Shown here: piece by piece, positions 7,561 through 17,034 of the stretch
How positions within the stretch are numbered: position 1 is the first letter of the stretch
Layout of the letters: every line of letters begins with the position of its first letter
Source: Funneliformis mosseae
Taxonomy: Eukaryota; Glomeromycota; Glomeromycetes; Glomerales; Glomeraceae
Assembly (NCBI GenBank): GCA_910592005.1
Contig: CAJVPP010001950.1
Span: forward strand, 1-17,034
Reading direction: 5' to 3'
Length of the DNA: 17,034 bases
The notes under the pieces: generated by a model
The model's database searches: none
What the model was told of the DNA's origin: nothing
What the model saw: the letters and a program-made list of their open reading frames with translations, nothing else
Translations under genes and position numbers: made by a program

Positions 7561-8060
7561 CTTTTTTAAATCTTAAAAGCTAGATAAATAAATTCCCTTC
7601 TTCTTAAAATGATTAGAGTTCTCTGAAAATATTTTACTAACATTTTTTTCTTCTTTTAATATTCTTTTATTTTCTTTTTTTAAGTCTTTCAAAATCTTCA
7701 TTATATCAAACAAAATTTATTATAAATAAATTTGTTAAAAAGAATTATTTTATAATATATGTTTATAAATTTTCTTTATACATAATTATATATAATTTTT
7801 AACTAGTAAAATTTAGTATAATAAGATTTTTTTAATAAAGAAAAATTTGTATCATATTAATAATTTATTGTATTGTAAAATTTATTACATTAAAATTTAT
7901 TGTATTAAGATTTAACTATATTAATATTTATAAAAATATTAAGTTTTATAATATATAATTTTATGAAATTTCAGTATAATATATATATTTTTTTCTTAGA
8001 TAAAAACCTTAAACTTAATACAAAAAAGTGTGTGAAACATACAAAAAAAAATAAGAAAAA
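7561..8060. other. AT-rich spacer, nothing recognised
   Basis: Ordinary AT-rich DNA with short TTAAAATTTATTGTATTA-like near-repeats around 7860-7920. No gene or element could be supported. Confidence 0.5.
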
Positions 8061-8226
8061 ATGTATATTTTATAATACTTTAACAGATGCAAAAATTATA
8101 GATAAAATGTATATTTTATAATACTTTAATATATACAAAAATCACAGATAAAATGTATATTTTATAATGCTTTAATCAATGCAAAATTATGAATATTATG
8201 TATATTTTATTATAATGCTTTAATTA
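8061..8226. repeat. 46-bp tandem repeat, four copies
   Basis: The phrase ATGTATATTTTATAAT followed by (A/G)CTTTAA starts at 8061, 8107, 8153 and 8198, giving periods of 46, 46 and 45. The fourth copy has a short TTAT insertion. Between cores the unit reads approximately NNATGCAAAAATTATAGATAAA. Confidence 0.85.
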
Positions 8227-8636
8227 AACAATTTGGATTTTATTGATATAATAAAAAATTAAAAATTAAAAAAAATTTAAAAACTAATATTTTTTAAATT
8301 TTTCCTTTCTTACAACTTCTTATTCTTTTCTGTAATATTTCTTTAATATAAATTAATCAAAATAAATATAAAAAAATGAGTATTATAAATTTGTAAAAAA
8401 ATAAAAAAAAAAAGATAAAATTTCTTACCTTTTTTATTTTTATTAATTAAATTTTATTTTTATTTTCTTTAATATTTATTAATATAAAGTTAATATAAAA
8501 TTATTATTTATATAGTAAATTAATAAGAATTTTAATTTATCTAAATTTTTATTATAAGATAAATTAAATTTTACATTAAGATTGAAAGTAATACTAAAAG
8601 TGATGCTGATTTACTTACTTTATCATTGATGCTAGC
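8227..8636. other. AT-rich spacer, nothing recognised
   Basis: No gene or clear repeat. The segment at 8575-8632 (ATTGAAAGTAATACTAAAAG onward, ending GATGCTAGC) resembles the triplet-periodic repeat at 9291-9440 and may be a small relative. Confidence 0.45.
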
Positions 8637-9173
8637 TAGAGTTCTAAATAGATCAGTTTAGTCAGATTAATCAAGTTACCTGAACTGAAAAAATCAAGTC
8701 AAATCAAACAATAATCTGATCTGATTCAAATTTTCATTTGTTCTAACCTGACTTGATCTGATTGAATTATTCAAAAAGAATAATTAGCTATTATTCAATA
8801 AGAATGAACAAATTATTCTAATTAAATGATAATAAATCATTCTAATTGAATAATAAAATATGATTCTTAAATGAAAACTATTATTCTTGAACAATAACAA
8901 ATTGTTATAATTAAATGATAAAATATCATTTTTGAATGATAAAATTATAATTATTGAATGATAAAAATATCATTCAAGAATATTAAAACTATAATTTAAG
9001 AATAATATAATATCATTCAGGAATGACGATTGGCTGACCTGAATTTTATCAGATCAGTTAAGTTAACCTGTTAATTAACTTAATATTAATCTGAAAATTT
9101 ACTGATCTGATCTGAATTTTTAGGTTAAATCAAATCAGATAAATAGGTTGATCTAATCTGATTCAGAGCTCTA
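8637..9173. mobile_element. Non-autonomous TIR-flanked repeat, about 537 bp, with internal hairpin repeats
   Basis: Ends TAGAGTTCTAAAT (8637-8649) and, inverted, TAGAGCTCTGAAT (9173-9161) match at 11 of 13, both differences being transitions. TA at each outer edge could be the target duplication. Flanks carry CTGATCTGATT, ACCTGA and related motifs. The interior is a run of ATTCTAATTAAATGATAA-like units, many self-complementary. It has no coding capacity and parallels the element at 3998-4541. Confidence 0.6.
8954..8977. repeat. Perfect 10-bp stem hairpin inside the repeat
   Basis: TTGAATGATA, loop AAAA, TATCATTCAA. It is the best preserved of several hairpin units between about 8770 and 9020. 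Confidence 0.8.
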
Positions 9174-9290
9174 ATACTGACTTTGCTTTTATTTTTTTTT
9201 TTTATTTTAATATTAATTAGCATAAAATTAAATTTAAGAAATAAAAATTTAAAAGTTATCTAAATAATATCTTAAAGCTTTACTTTTTCC

Positions 9291-9440
9291 TAACATTAGA
9301 GGTAACACTAGCACTGATACTGTTATTAGCTTTATCATTAGTATTAGCTTTAATACTAGTTTTAACACTTATATTAGCTTTAGTAATACTGATATTATTA
9401 ACACTGGCTTTAGCATTGGCATTGATATTAGTAGCATTTT
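9291..9440. repeat. Triplet-periodic degenerate minisatellite
   Basis: Built from triplets such as ACT, ATT, GCT, TTT and AGT in variants of ATTAGCTTTAATACTAGTTT. Because the period is a multiple of three, both strands are open; the minus strand reads Ala/Asn/Lys/Ser/Thr/Ile-rich (for example NANAKASVNNISITKANI) and stops soon after at VRKK. It lacks a start or splice context, so it is treated as a repeat rather than a gene. Confidence 0.65.
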
Positions 9441-10038
9441 CTTTTTAATAAATAGATTAAATATTTTATTTGTATTTTAATCAGAATATTAAAAAATAAA
9501 ATCTTTGATACCTAACGCTTTATTTACTTTTTTTTGAAATTACTTATCTTTATAAATATTATAATCATATTTATATTGTAAAGATTTTTTTATACATTTT
9601 TTTATTAGCTAACTACCTTTTTCTACTTGTATATTTTTATTTTTTTTTTTTGAATTATTAAAAAAATTTAAGATAATAATTAATATTTTTTAATTATTAA
9701 ATAATTATATATGATATACTTTTTTAATAACTTTTATAATATAATTTATTTCTTGATCTTTATATTTGATAGTAAAATCAATTTTTAAGACCAATATAAA
9801 AAAGAGTACTTCTAACTTTGAAAAGAGATAAAATCAATAGTAATATATTATTAAATTTATTTTTTAATATATTAAATATTTTCAAAATTTTAATATTATT
9901 AATATATTGTTAAGTTGGTTTGAAGATGCAAGTATTATTATTTAGAATGGTAATATTATTGTTTTAAACAATATCTTTAAGAAAATTTTGTATTTGATTA
10001 CAAGCCTTTTTATTTATTCAACATAAGTAAAAAATTTC
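9441..10038. other. AT-rich spacer, nothing recognised
   Basis: No coding frame, RNA gene or element boundary identified across about 600 bp. Composition is like the other spacers. Confidence 0.5.
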
Positions 10039-10039
10039 A

Positions 10040-11055
10040 CTAAGATGATTTCCTTTAAGAAATAAGCTAGAAGTGTTTTTTTTTGAAAAAATACTTTAAA
10101 GGTAAATCTCTTCAAGAGAAATGTCTTCAAAAGTAATTTTCTTTAAAAAATATTTTAGAGATGATTCCCTTTAAAGAAACATCTTTAATAAGTATTTTCA
10201 TTGGAAAAAAAGCCTCCAGAAGTACTTTTCTTGAGAAAAAATGCATTGGAAGCTATTTCCTTCAAGAAACATCTTTAGAAGTATTTTTCTTGAGAAAAAA
10301 TATCTCAAAGGTATTTATCTTCAAAAAAATGCCTCTGAAAGTGCAAATCTTTAGAAATCATCTCAAAGGTATTTTCTTTTAAAATTTCTAATAAAAAAAT
10401 GCCTCCAGATGCAATTCCTTTAAAGGAAAAGCTATAAAGATGAATCCCTTTAAGAAAATCACTCTAGAAGTAAAATTCTTTATAAAAATTATTCCAGATG
10501 TAAAATCCTTTAAGGAAATCATTCTGGAAATAAAATTCTTAATGAAATTTATTTTAAAAGTGAAGTTCTTTAAGAAAATCATTCCAAAAGTAAAATTCTT
10601 CAAGGAAATTACTTTAAAAGTAAATTCTTTTAAAGAAATCATTTTGGAAATGAATTCCTTCAAGAAAAATATTTTGAAAGTGAAATTTTTCAATGAAATC
10701 ACTTTAGAAGCAAATTCCTTTAAGAAATACCACTAAATGTATTTTTCTTTAAAGAAAATATCACTGGATTCATTAAAAAAAATGTTACTGGAATCATTTT
10801 CTTCAAAGAAAATATTACTGCTATCATTTTTTTTTAAAAAAATATCACTAGGGCTGTTTTTCTTTAAAAAAATATCATTAGGACCATTTTTCTCTAAAAA
10901 AAATATTACTAAAACCATTTTTCTTTAAAAAAATATCATCAGACCATTTTTTTTTAAAAAAAATATTACCAGGGCTGTTTTCCTTAAAAAATATGGCACT
11001 ATTGTCATTTTTCTTCAAAGAAAAATCCTTTAGATTTATTTTTTTCAAAGAAGAA
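10040..11055. repeat. 30-bp tandem repeat array, about 33 units with hairpin core
   Basis: Units such as GTAAAATCCTTTAAGGAAAT plus CATTCTGGAA follow one another head to tail at 30 bp. The core TTCTTTAAAGAA is nearly palindromic. Three subtypes occupy successive blocks: to about 10440 (core CTTGAGAAAAA or CTTCAAGAAA), 10440-10730 (GTAAAATTCTTTAAGGAAAT type), and 10740-11055 (CATTTTTCTTTAAAAAAATA type). As 30 is a multiple of three, decapeptide-repeat frames (V-K-F-F-K-E-I-I-L-E style) open on both strands; these are taken as artefacts of the repeat. Confidence 0.88.
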
Positions 11056-11098
11056 AATATAAGCCAATGAGTAAAGCTGCAGCACAAGCTAAGCTATG

Positions 11099-11196
11099 GT
11101 ATAAGCCAGCTTATCTAACTTGTAACTCATTTTATAGTAGCTTAAGCTGAACCTAAATGAGCCAACTTATTTGACTTACAAGTAGCCCAGCTTATA
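11099..11196. repeat. Palindromic element of about 100 bp
   Basis: The outer arms are GGTATAAGCCAGCTTAT... and its imperfect inverse ...CCCAGCTTATAC. Nested inside are ACTTGTAACTCATTT and an inverted counterpart reading ATGAGCC...ACTTACAAGT. The centre is the palindrome AGCTTAAGCT (11139-11148). It could be a folded-back MITE or foldback element. Related AAGCT and TATAAGCC phrases continue leftwards to about 11056. Confidence 0.6.
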
Positions 11197-11229
11197 CAGA
11201 ATTCTAACTTCTTGAATGCTTTTCAATTT

Positions 11230-12460
11230 AAATTTCTGTTCATAAAGTTTAGCTTTAGTATTAAGACCAATAAGCAAAAATTTTACATCTGAAAAAGTTG
11301 AGTTAATTAAATTAATAATGAGTGGTACATTAGCATAATTACACATAATTCTGATGAATATATAATATCAAGAAAGTTATTATACAAATTTATCCATTTA
11401 GAATTTATAAAGTTGTTATTAAGGCATTTTTTGGAGATTTTTCTAAACTGATATAAAATCTTGATATTATTATAAATTTTTGATAAAGTGACTAGTTTTA
11501 GAAATATGATAACTATTAAGTTTATAAATAGGTATAATTTTTTTAGCAGTCATAATTAATGAGTCTTGAAAAAAAGTTTATAAGAAATTTAAAATACTTT
11601 GTAATCATGATTTGATAAAAAAAAATATGTTTTAAAGAATATGAATTAATAATATTATTAAACTTATTACAGAACTTAGTCTATTTAGATAATCTATAGA
11701 TTAATAATTGAAAAACATTTAAAAAAGACATTTCTTACTATTTTTAGAAACTTTAAAAAAGTTAAAACACTTGGCAAAAATAATATAATGATCTAAAATG
11801 AATAGTCTAACTCATATTATATTACAGTCAAGTAAATTAAAGAAAGTTCTGAAAATAAAATATATAATTGATTCTAGAATTACAAGCAAAGACAGAAAGA
11901 AAGACCAGTTCTTTTTATGACAAATATTAAAGACATTATATAAGTTGTAATGTAATAATAAAGTAATAAAAGTTGGATTTTGAGGAATTATTATATCTAT
12001 TAATATTTATATTGAGGTCTCAAAGAGGATAATATAATAATTTTCTTTAATAGTATTGTCAAGAAGATGAGATATATATGAGATGACTTGTTTAGTGATA
12101 TTAGAATTACTTTTGTTAGGAATTAGATAACAATTTATAATTAGAACTTTTTATTTGTTAGCAAATTGCAATTTAGCATAGATTATACTATTTAAATTAA
12201 AGGTATAATAAAATACATATTTAGCAAGCTTTTAGTTAATTGAGAGACTAACGTCAAATTTAATAATTTAGCTGTCTTTGTTTTTACTAAAAAATGTTGT
12301 ATATTCTAAAACATTTGATTGAAAAAGAATGAAATATCAGATTTAATATTAATTTCTTATAAACCAATAATGTCAAAATAATTACTTGAAAAAAGAAAAA
12401 AAAGATGATGTTGTTTTGAGGGTTTATTAAAAAAATGAATATTATGGGTAGCAATTCAGA
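11230..12460 (-). pseudogene. LINE ORF2 relic: APE-type endonuclease
   Basis: From right to left: IATHNI (family THNIRG) at about 12455, NKPSKQHHL, FDIIGL followed by a stop and EINIK (family IIGLQETNI) near 12378, then stop-DLNININR near 12025 where the family has GDLN (GGA to TGA), SRINYIF where the family has SRIDYI (D to N) near 11870, and LDHYII (family SDH) near 11790. After it come AAKK-like text and QFRKIS, as seen between endonuclease and reverse transcriptase in LINEs. Frames shift several times and stops are frequent, so it is not functional. Confidence 0.75.
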
Positions 12461-12579
12461 AATTGGTAAAATCTAAAGAGTTGTTAGATATGTTAAAATT
12501 ATCACACATAGTATCAGTAGAGATAATAATTATAAAATAAACAGAAATTATTGTGAGTAACTGCTGATGTAGCATTCTA

Positions 12580-14460
12580 TTTTTGTATTAACATCTCTAT
12601 TTAAAAGAACAAATTGATGAACATTATATTAGTTGAGTAAGTTTTTGTTTATAAGTACAATTTAAAAGTCATCACAAGTTTTAAAGAAATGATTAATAAG
12701 TGAAATAAATTCAAAAATCCTCTGTTATTATTTTTGACAAATAGTGATTAATTGTTTGTTAGATTATTATTATAAGTGAGCAGTATAAAGTGAAGAATCA
12801 ATATAAGATTCTTTGAGATCACTAATTCAGAAAGAGAGTTAATATAAAAATCAGCTTCAAGTGTGATGGTTACTTTAATATTAAGGGCTTTTTCTACAAT
12901 TACCAAATGATTTTGTAAAAATTTAATAATGTTATAAAGAGTTTTAAGGGTATTAGTAATTGATTTGAGTTGAATGGTAATAAAATATTTAAAATTAGGA
13001 TTGTGTATTAAATTACCTTAGGCTATGCTTTTAGATAGTTTGTTGTTTTTAGCAATATCACTAGAATTACTGTATGTACTTTGATAGTTACCAAATGTTT
13101 TAAAATCTATATTATTAGCATATTATCAGTCTAATAGTTGTCAGATTTGAGAAAAAGTGATTTACATAAAGTTTGGTAAGTATTGATTGAAGGTTTAGAT
13201 AGAGATATATTGATATTTTGAGCAGTATTTTATTAAGTCATTTTTGGTTTTAATTTAATTACATTAACAAAAATAATGTTATCTCTTATTATGCCTCTTT
13301 ATAGTTATTTCTTCAGAGCAGTATAATTGTTAAATTATGCAGGTTAAAATTATTGGTCTATCTTTAGATTTATTTTTTTTCTTTAAGCAAGATGACGTAT
13401 TATGATGAGATAAGAAATAGATGACATATAATTTTTTCTTAAAATCAGTCTATTGAAGATGCTTTCTGTTTAAAGAAAGATCAGTAACTGATTTAGCTTC
13501 ATAAAGGTAAGTTAAAAAAAAATAAAAATAGACATGTTGAAAATAATTGTAATTAGATTTACTATGAGGAATATATTTCTAGGTAGATTCATTAGTTTAA
13601 TTAAATGTTTAAATCTTTCTTGAATGATACTATAAGTAGCATCATATTTATGAAATCTAATCATATCATTAAATAAGAAAATACTATCCTTTTATTAAGT
13701 TTAGTAAAATTAGCTTTTTTATCAAATGTAATAGTTGCTCTCTACTATAAGTTACAGATTGATATTATCATATTTGAAGATCAATTTTTTAAGACATAAT
13801 TTTATCACATCTAATGAAATTTCAATTATAGTAATAGACTACTAAGAGTAGAAATGTAATGTTATTTAATTGAGATATCTGCATTTTGTAGAAATTATTT
13901 TATTTTTTCTGATCAGAAAAGATAACTTTAAGTATTGTTGATATATAATCAGTAGAATTTTTTTCACGTATAATTTCTGAAAAGCTAAGCAGATCTATAC
14001 AATATTAATTAATAATATTAGTAATTTTTGGTAAAAAGTTAAACCTTTGTATTTTTTGAAAAAGAAAAACACAAAAAAAATTTGTTTAATAAAAGCAAGG
14101 ATTTCTTTGTTTAATAAAATAGTTTTTTTAATAGAATCAGAGCTGTTATCAACATTCATGCTAGTAGTTAGCATATTTTTATTTAGTGAAAAGACTTCTT
14201 TAGCCTTTTTTTATTTCTGTTTAAGAGATATCGACAGGAGTTTGATAAACTTTTATATTAATTTTTGAAGTTGAAATGTTTGAAATAATACTAATAGAAG
14301 CTGTAGTTCTAATTGTATCGATAGTTTAAGTTTTATTTTATTTTTTATTAGTTATTTATTATTAGTATTAGCTGATGATATAAAATAGTAGCAGTTGGTA
14401 ATTTACTACTTCGTCTATTTGGTATTTTGTGATTTAGCAGAAAGAGATTTAATTTTTTTT
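12580..14460 (-). pseudogene. LINE ORF1-like relic with decayed zinc knuckle
   Basis: The N-terminal part (about 14460-14050) is Ser/Thr/Lys-rich text including VYQTPVDIS-stop-TEIKKAKEVF and LTTSMNVDNSSDSIKK. Further on, near 13475-13380, KKLYVIYFLSHHNTSSCLKKK looks like a CCHC knuckle (LCxxC..xGH..xxC) with the first cysteines changed to tyrosine. Near 12970-12850 there is a frame free of stops, NTLKTLYNIIKFLQNHL, of coiled-coil character. It has multiple stops. The assignment to ORF1 depends on position ahead of the endonuclease and is less sure than the endonuclease call. Confidence 0.55.
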
Positions 14461-14642
14461 ATATAAAATTACAGTATCTGAAATATAGGATAACTACATA
14501 ATAATTGTTTTAGCTTATAGAGGTGAAAATACTTTAATGCTTAATCTTAAAATTCTTAAGATTGTAGTCAAATATAAGATCTAATTAGAATCTACTTGAT
14601 AATACTAGTTTAAAGCTTGCCATCTAAGTTAACACCTTAGAA

Positions 14643-14771
14643 TAGTATTTTAGGTAAACTAGTTTTGCTAAATTAATCTAGTTTTGAAGGTTTTAAATAG
14701 TTTTAGATCATAGAAGAATTTTATAAACAAAATATTTCAAATGTTAAAAAATAGTTTTACCTGAAATACTA
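14643..14771. repeat. Inverted repeat with about 25-bp arms
   Basis: TAGTATTTTAGGTAAACTAG (14643 onward, to 14666) pairs imperfectly with AAAAATAGTTTTACCTGAAA (14747 onward, to 14771), about 80 bp apart. Immediately after lies the perfect palindrome AAAACTTAAGTTTT (14776-14789). This suggests a small MITE-like or foldback element. No target duplication could be fixed. Confidence 0.55.
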
Positions 14772-14789
14772 CCCCAAAACTTAAGTTTT

Positions 14790-15430
14790 AGAGACCCTAA
14801 AACCTTAGAACTACTATCAAATTTGAATAAAGTGATCATTTTTAGTTATAGGTATTTATATCACTTTATTTCTACACTTATCAATATTAATTAGAATTAC
14901 TATTACCTCAGTCTAGTATTAGGATATATTACATATGATTGGAAAGGCTTAGATATTATCATTCTTATAGAATCTTAGAAAGGTAGGTGGTTATCATACT
15001 CATATCAGCAAATTCACTCAGAAATTGAATTCAGCCTCTACTCTTAGTAATAGCTTGATTGGATAGTGCTGCAGCAGTGCAATGCAATTTATTATTACTA
15101 TAACTATATGAAGTATTTAGACCTTGATATGATACCTAATCTATTAATTATTAGTTAATCACTTCTTACTTATTTAAGGGTCTTTGAATTTTAAGACGTG
15201 AAACAGTATCTATTATAAACCTATTAGTGAAGACTAAGTTTCTGTTAATTTTATATTTTATTTACATTTACATTTTCTTAAAATCCAATATTTAGACATG
15301 ATCTATGCTAATTAATAGATCAATCAACTAGTTATAAATGCATATTAGTATATATGTTTACATATTTAATTATATATAAAATTTATAAGAAAATTATCTA
15401 ATTTTATGTCTCTGCTGAGATCTAAACCTG
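14790..15430. other. Unexplained AT-rich region
   Basis: About 640 bp with slightly more balanced composition than the spacers further left (for example near 15055-15090, GCTGCAGCAGTGCAATGC). No open frame, splice-consistent exon, RNA gene or transposon motif could be supported. Confidence 0.45.
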
Positions 15431-15455
15431 TGGCTATCACTGGTCGAAATCAAAA

Positions 15456-15680
15456 AAATTGGACATGCGAAAATCGGCCTAAAATCAGCCTAAATCGGCC
15501 TAAAATCGGTCTAAAATCAGCAAATTATCAAAAATCAGCCTAGCCGATTGGTATACATCAGAAATCGGCTAAGAATCAGCCAAAATTCGACCTATCTTAT
15601 TTATAGCTGATTGGCATACTTATAGCCGATTGGTATATATCAAAATTTGACCTATCTTATTTATAACCGATTGACGTCTG
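15456..15680. repeat. AATCGGCCTA short repeats followed by 60-bp repeats
   Basis: From 15471 to about 15545 the motif AATC(G/A)GCCTAA recurs every 10-13 bp. From about 15546 there are longer units in which CCGATTGGTATA and CAAAATT(C/T)GACCTATCTT recur, the latter at about 15580 and 15640 (period 60). The short motif and the CCGATT of the longer units are inverted relatives. It directly precedes the palindromic satellite. Confidence 0.8.
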
Positions 15681-15696
15681 ATTGGAACGGTTGCAC

Positions 15697-16960
15697 TGTT
15701 CCTTAGGTATAATAGGTATAATTGTACCTAAGGAACGATAGTATTATCGTTCTTTAGGTACGACGAATTTATTGTACCTAAGATACGATGGTATTATAGT
15801 ACCTAAGGAATGATGGTATTAATGTTCTTTAGGTACGACAATTTTATTGTACCTAAGGAATGATGGTATTATCATTCCTAAGATACGATGCATTTATCAT
15901 TCCTTAGGGATGGTTTTATCGTTTCTTAGGGACAATGGTATTATCGTTCCTTAGGGACGATGGTAATATCATTCCTAAGGTACAATGCATTTATCATTCC
16001 TTAAGGACGATGGTTTTATCATTCCTTAGGGACAATGGTATTATCGTTCCTTAGGACGATAGTATTATCGTTCCTAAGGTATGACGATTTTATCGTTCCT
16101 TAGATACAATATATTTATCGTTCCTTAGGGACAATGGTATTATCGTTCCTAAGGTACGATGCATTTATCGTTCTTTAAGGACGATGGTTTTATCGTTCCT
16201 TAGGGACAATGGTTTTATCGTTTCTTAGGGACAATGGTATTATTGTTCTTTAGGACGATGGTATTATCGTTCCTTAGGTACGATAGTTTTATCGTTCTAA
16301 GGTACGATGCATTTATCGTTTCTTAGGGACAATAGTATTATCGTTCCTTAGGATGATGGTATTATCATTCCTAAGGTACGACGCATTTATCATTCCTTAG
16401 GGATGGTTTTATCATTTCTTAGGGATAATAGTATTATCGTTCCTTAGGGATGATGGTATTATCGTTCCTAAGGTACGATGCATTTATCGTTCCTTAGGGA
16501 TGATGGTATTATCGTACCTAAGAAATGATAGTTTTATCGTTCCTTAGGTATGATAGTTTTATCATTTTAAGGTACGATACATTTATCGTTTCTTAGGAAC
16601 GATAGTATTATCGTTCCTTAGAGACGATGGTAATATCATTCCTAAGATATGATGCATTTATCGTTCCTTAGGGACAATAGTTTTATCGTTCCTTAGGGAC
16701 AATAGTATTATCATTCCTTAGGACGATAATATTATTGTTCCTAAGGCACGATGATATTATCGTTCCTTAGGTACGATGGTATTAATATTCCTTAGGTACA
16801 ACGATTTTATCGTACTTATAGGAACGATGGTATTATCTTACCTAAGAAACGACGATTTTATCGTTCTTTAGATACGATGCATTATCGTTCCTAAGGCACG
16901 ATGATTTTATCGTTCCTTAGGGATGATAGTATTATCATTTATCGTTCCTAAGAACCGAAC
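15697..16960. repeat. 25-bp palindromic satellite, about 50 copies
   Basis: The unit is a 19-bp dyad of the form ATCGTTCCT(T/A)AGG(G/T/A)ACGAT plus a 6-bp linker (GGTATT, GCATTT or GGTTTT), giving exact 25-bp spacing (for example cores at 16442, 16467 and 16492). The dyad includes CCTNAGG. Linker types recur at intervals of roughly 75-100 bp, hinting at a higher-order repeat. CpG is common here while rare elsewhere in the window. No coding capacity. Confidence 0.92.
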
Positions 16961-17034
16961 TTTCAGATTTAACTGATTGCTAAAATAATATTGATTTAAT
17001 GTGTACTATTTGAGTTTATTTCTGGTATATAGGA
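16961..17034. other. Short flank after the satellite
   Basis: 74 bp of non-repetitive sequence at the window edge; nothing recognised. Confidence 0.5.

Larger units (their letters stand above)
11230..14460 (-). mobile_element. Decayed non-LTR (LINE) retrotransposon, ORF1 region then endonuclease part of ORF2
   Basis: Two colinear relics on the minus strand form one element: an ORF1-like part (about 14460-12580) with a decayed CCHC knuckle, and an APE-type endonuclease (about 12460-11760) followed by the linker that normally leads to reverse transcriptase. The sequence stops near 11230 before any recognisable reverse transcriptase motif, so the 3' portion is missing, probably lost or replaced by the repeats at 10040-11196. 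Terminal features (poly-A, target duplication) were not found. Confidence 0.7.

Noticed and set aside
10161..11087. Several reading frames of 60-100 codons on both strands
   Set aside because: They arise from the 30-bp tandem repeat, whose period is a multiple of three and which leaves both strands open. No independent coding signal was seen.
14047..14268. Reading frame of 73 codons on the plus strand
   Set aside because: It is antisense to the LINE ORF1-like relic, which reads better as a colinear decayed protein on the minus strand.
15410..15455. Possible tRNA-like end (GGTCGAAATC)
   Set aside because: No matching acceptor stem, D-arm or anticodon arm could be placed around it.
10040..16960. 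CRISPR-like arrays in the 30-bp and 25-bp repeats
   Set aside because: Units are contiguous without unique spacers, and the setting is eukaryotic.

Overview
The window is very AT-rich eukaryotic DNA and looks like an arbuscular mycorrhizal fungus (Glomeromycotina, Rhizophagus/Gigaspora type). The main reason is a minus-strand gene of the expanded kinase-like family of these fungi: a CX2C-X9-CX2C zinc ribbon (GICPNC...NTGYYWCKKC), a linker with FQQNF...WTS, then a protein kinase N-lobe with short fungal introns. This family assignment is from memory of family motifs, not from a search. The rest is repeat-dense accessory DNA.

Layout. 1-2202 (minus): the kinase-like gene, open at the left window edge. 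Its N-terminal part is assembled from three short exons and then, as I read it, thirteen consecutive exons of exactly 3 nt (one codon-equivalent each), separated by thirteen tandemly repeated introns. Every unit keeps TAG before and GTAA[A/G] after a freely varying triplet. The joined triplets stay open and carry phase 1 exactly into the zinc-ribbon exon, giving ...LNDWIEENSTLLEFWGICPNC.... This microexon array is the outstanding feature of the window.

2203-2936: upstream region of that gene (a 24-bp palindrome, a T-rich tract, a CpG-rich patch). 2939-3995: one end and a decayed minus-strand transposase of a pogo/Tigger element. 3998-4541: a TIR-flanked repeat with internal tandem repeats. 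4917-6294: a complete but dead Tc1-type element with TA target duplication and TIRs. 6295-8636: AT- and T-rich DNA with a 46-bp tandem repeat. 8637-9173: a second TIR-flanked repeat of almost the same size and design as the one at 3998. 9291-9440: a triplet-periodic minisatellite. 10040-11055: about 33 copies of a 30-bp hairpin-forming repeat. 11099-11196: a palindromic element. 11230-14460: a decayed non-LTR retrotransposon on the minus strand (ORF1-like zinc knuckle region, then an APE-type endonuclease). 14640-15430: mostly unexplained, with one inverted repeat. 15456-15680: CGGCC-containing repeats. 15697-16960: about 50 copies of a 25-bp palindromic satellite.

Only the kinase-like gene looks like a potentially functional gene. 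No tRNA, rRNA or CRISPR array was seen. Coding calls in the transposons are relics with many stops, mostly consistent with C-to-T/G-to-A change.
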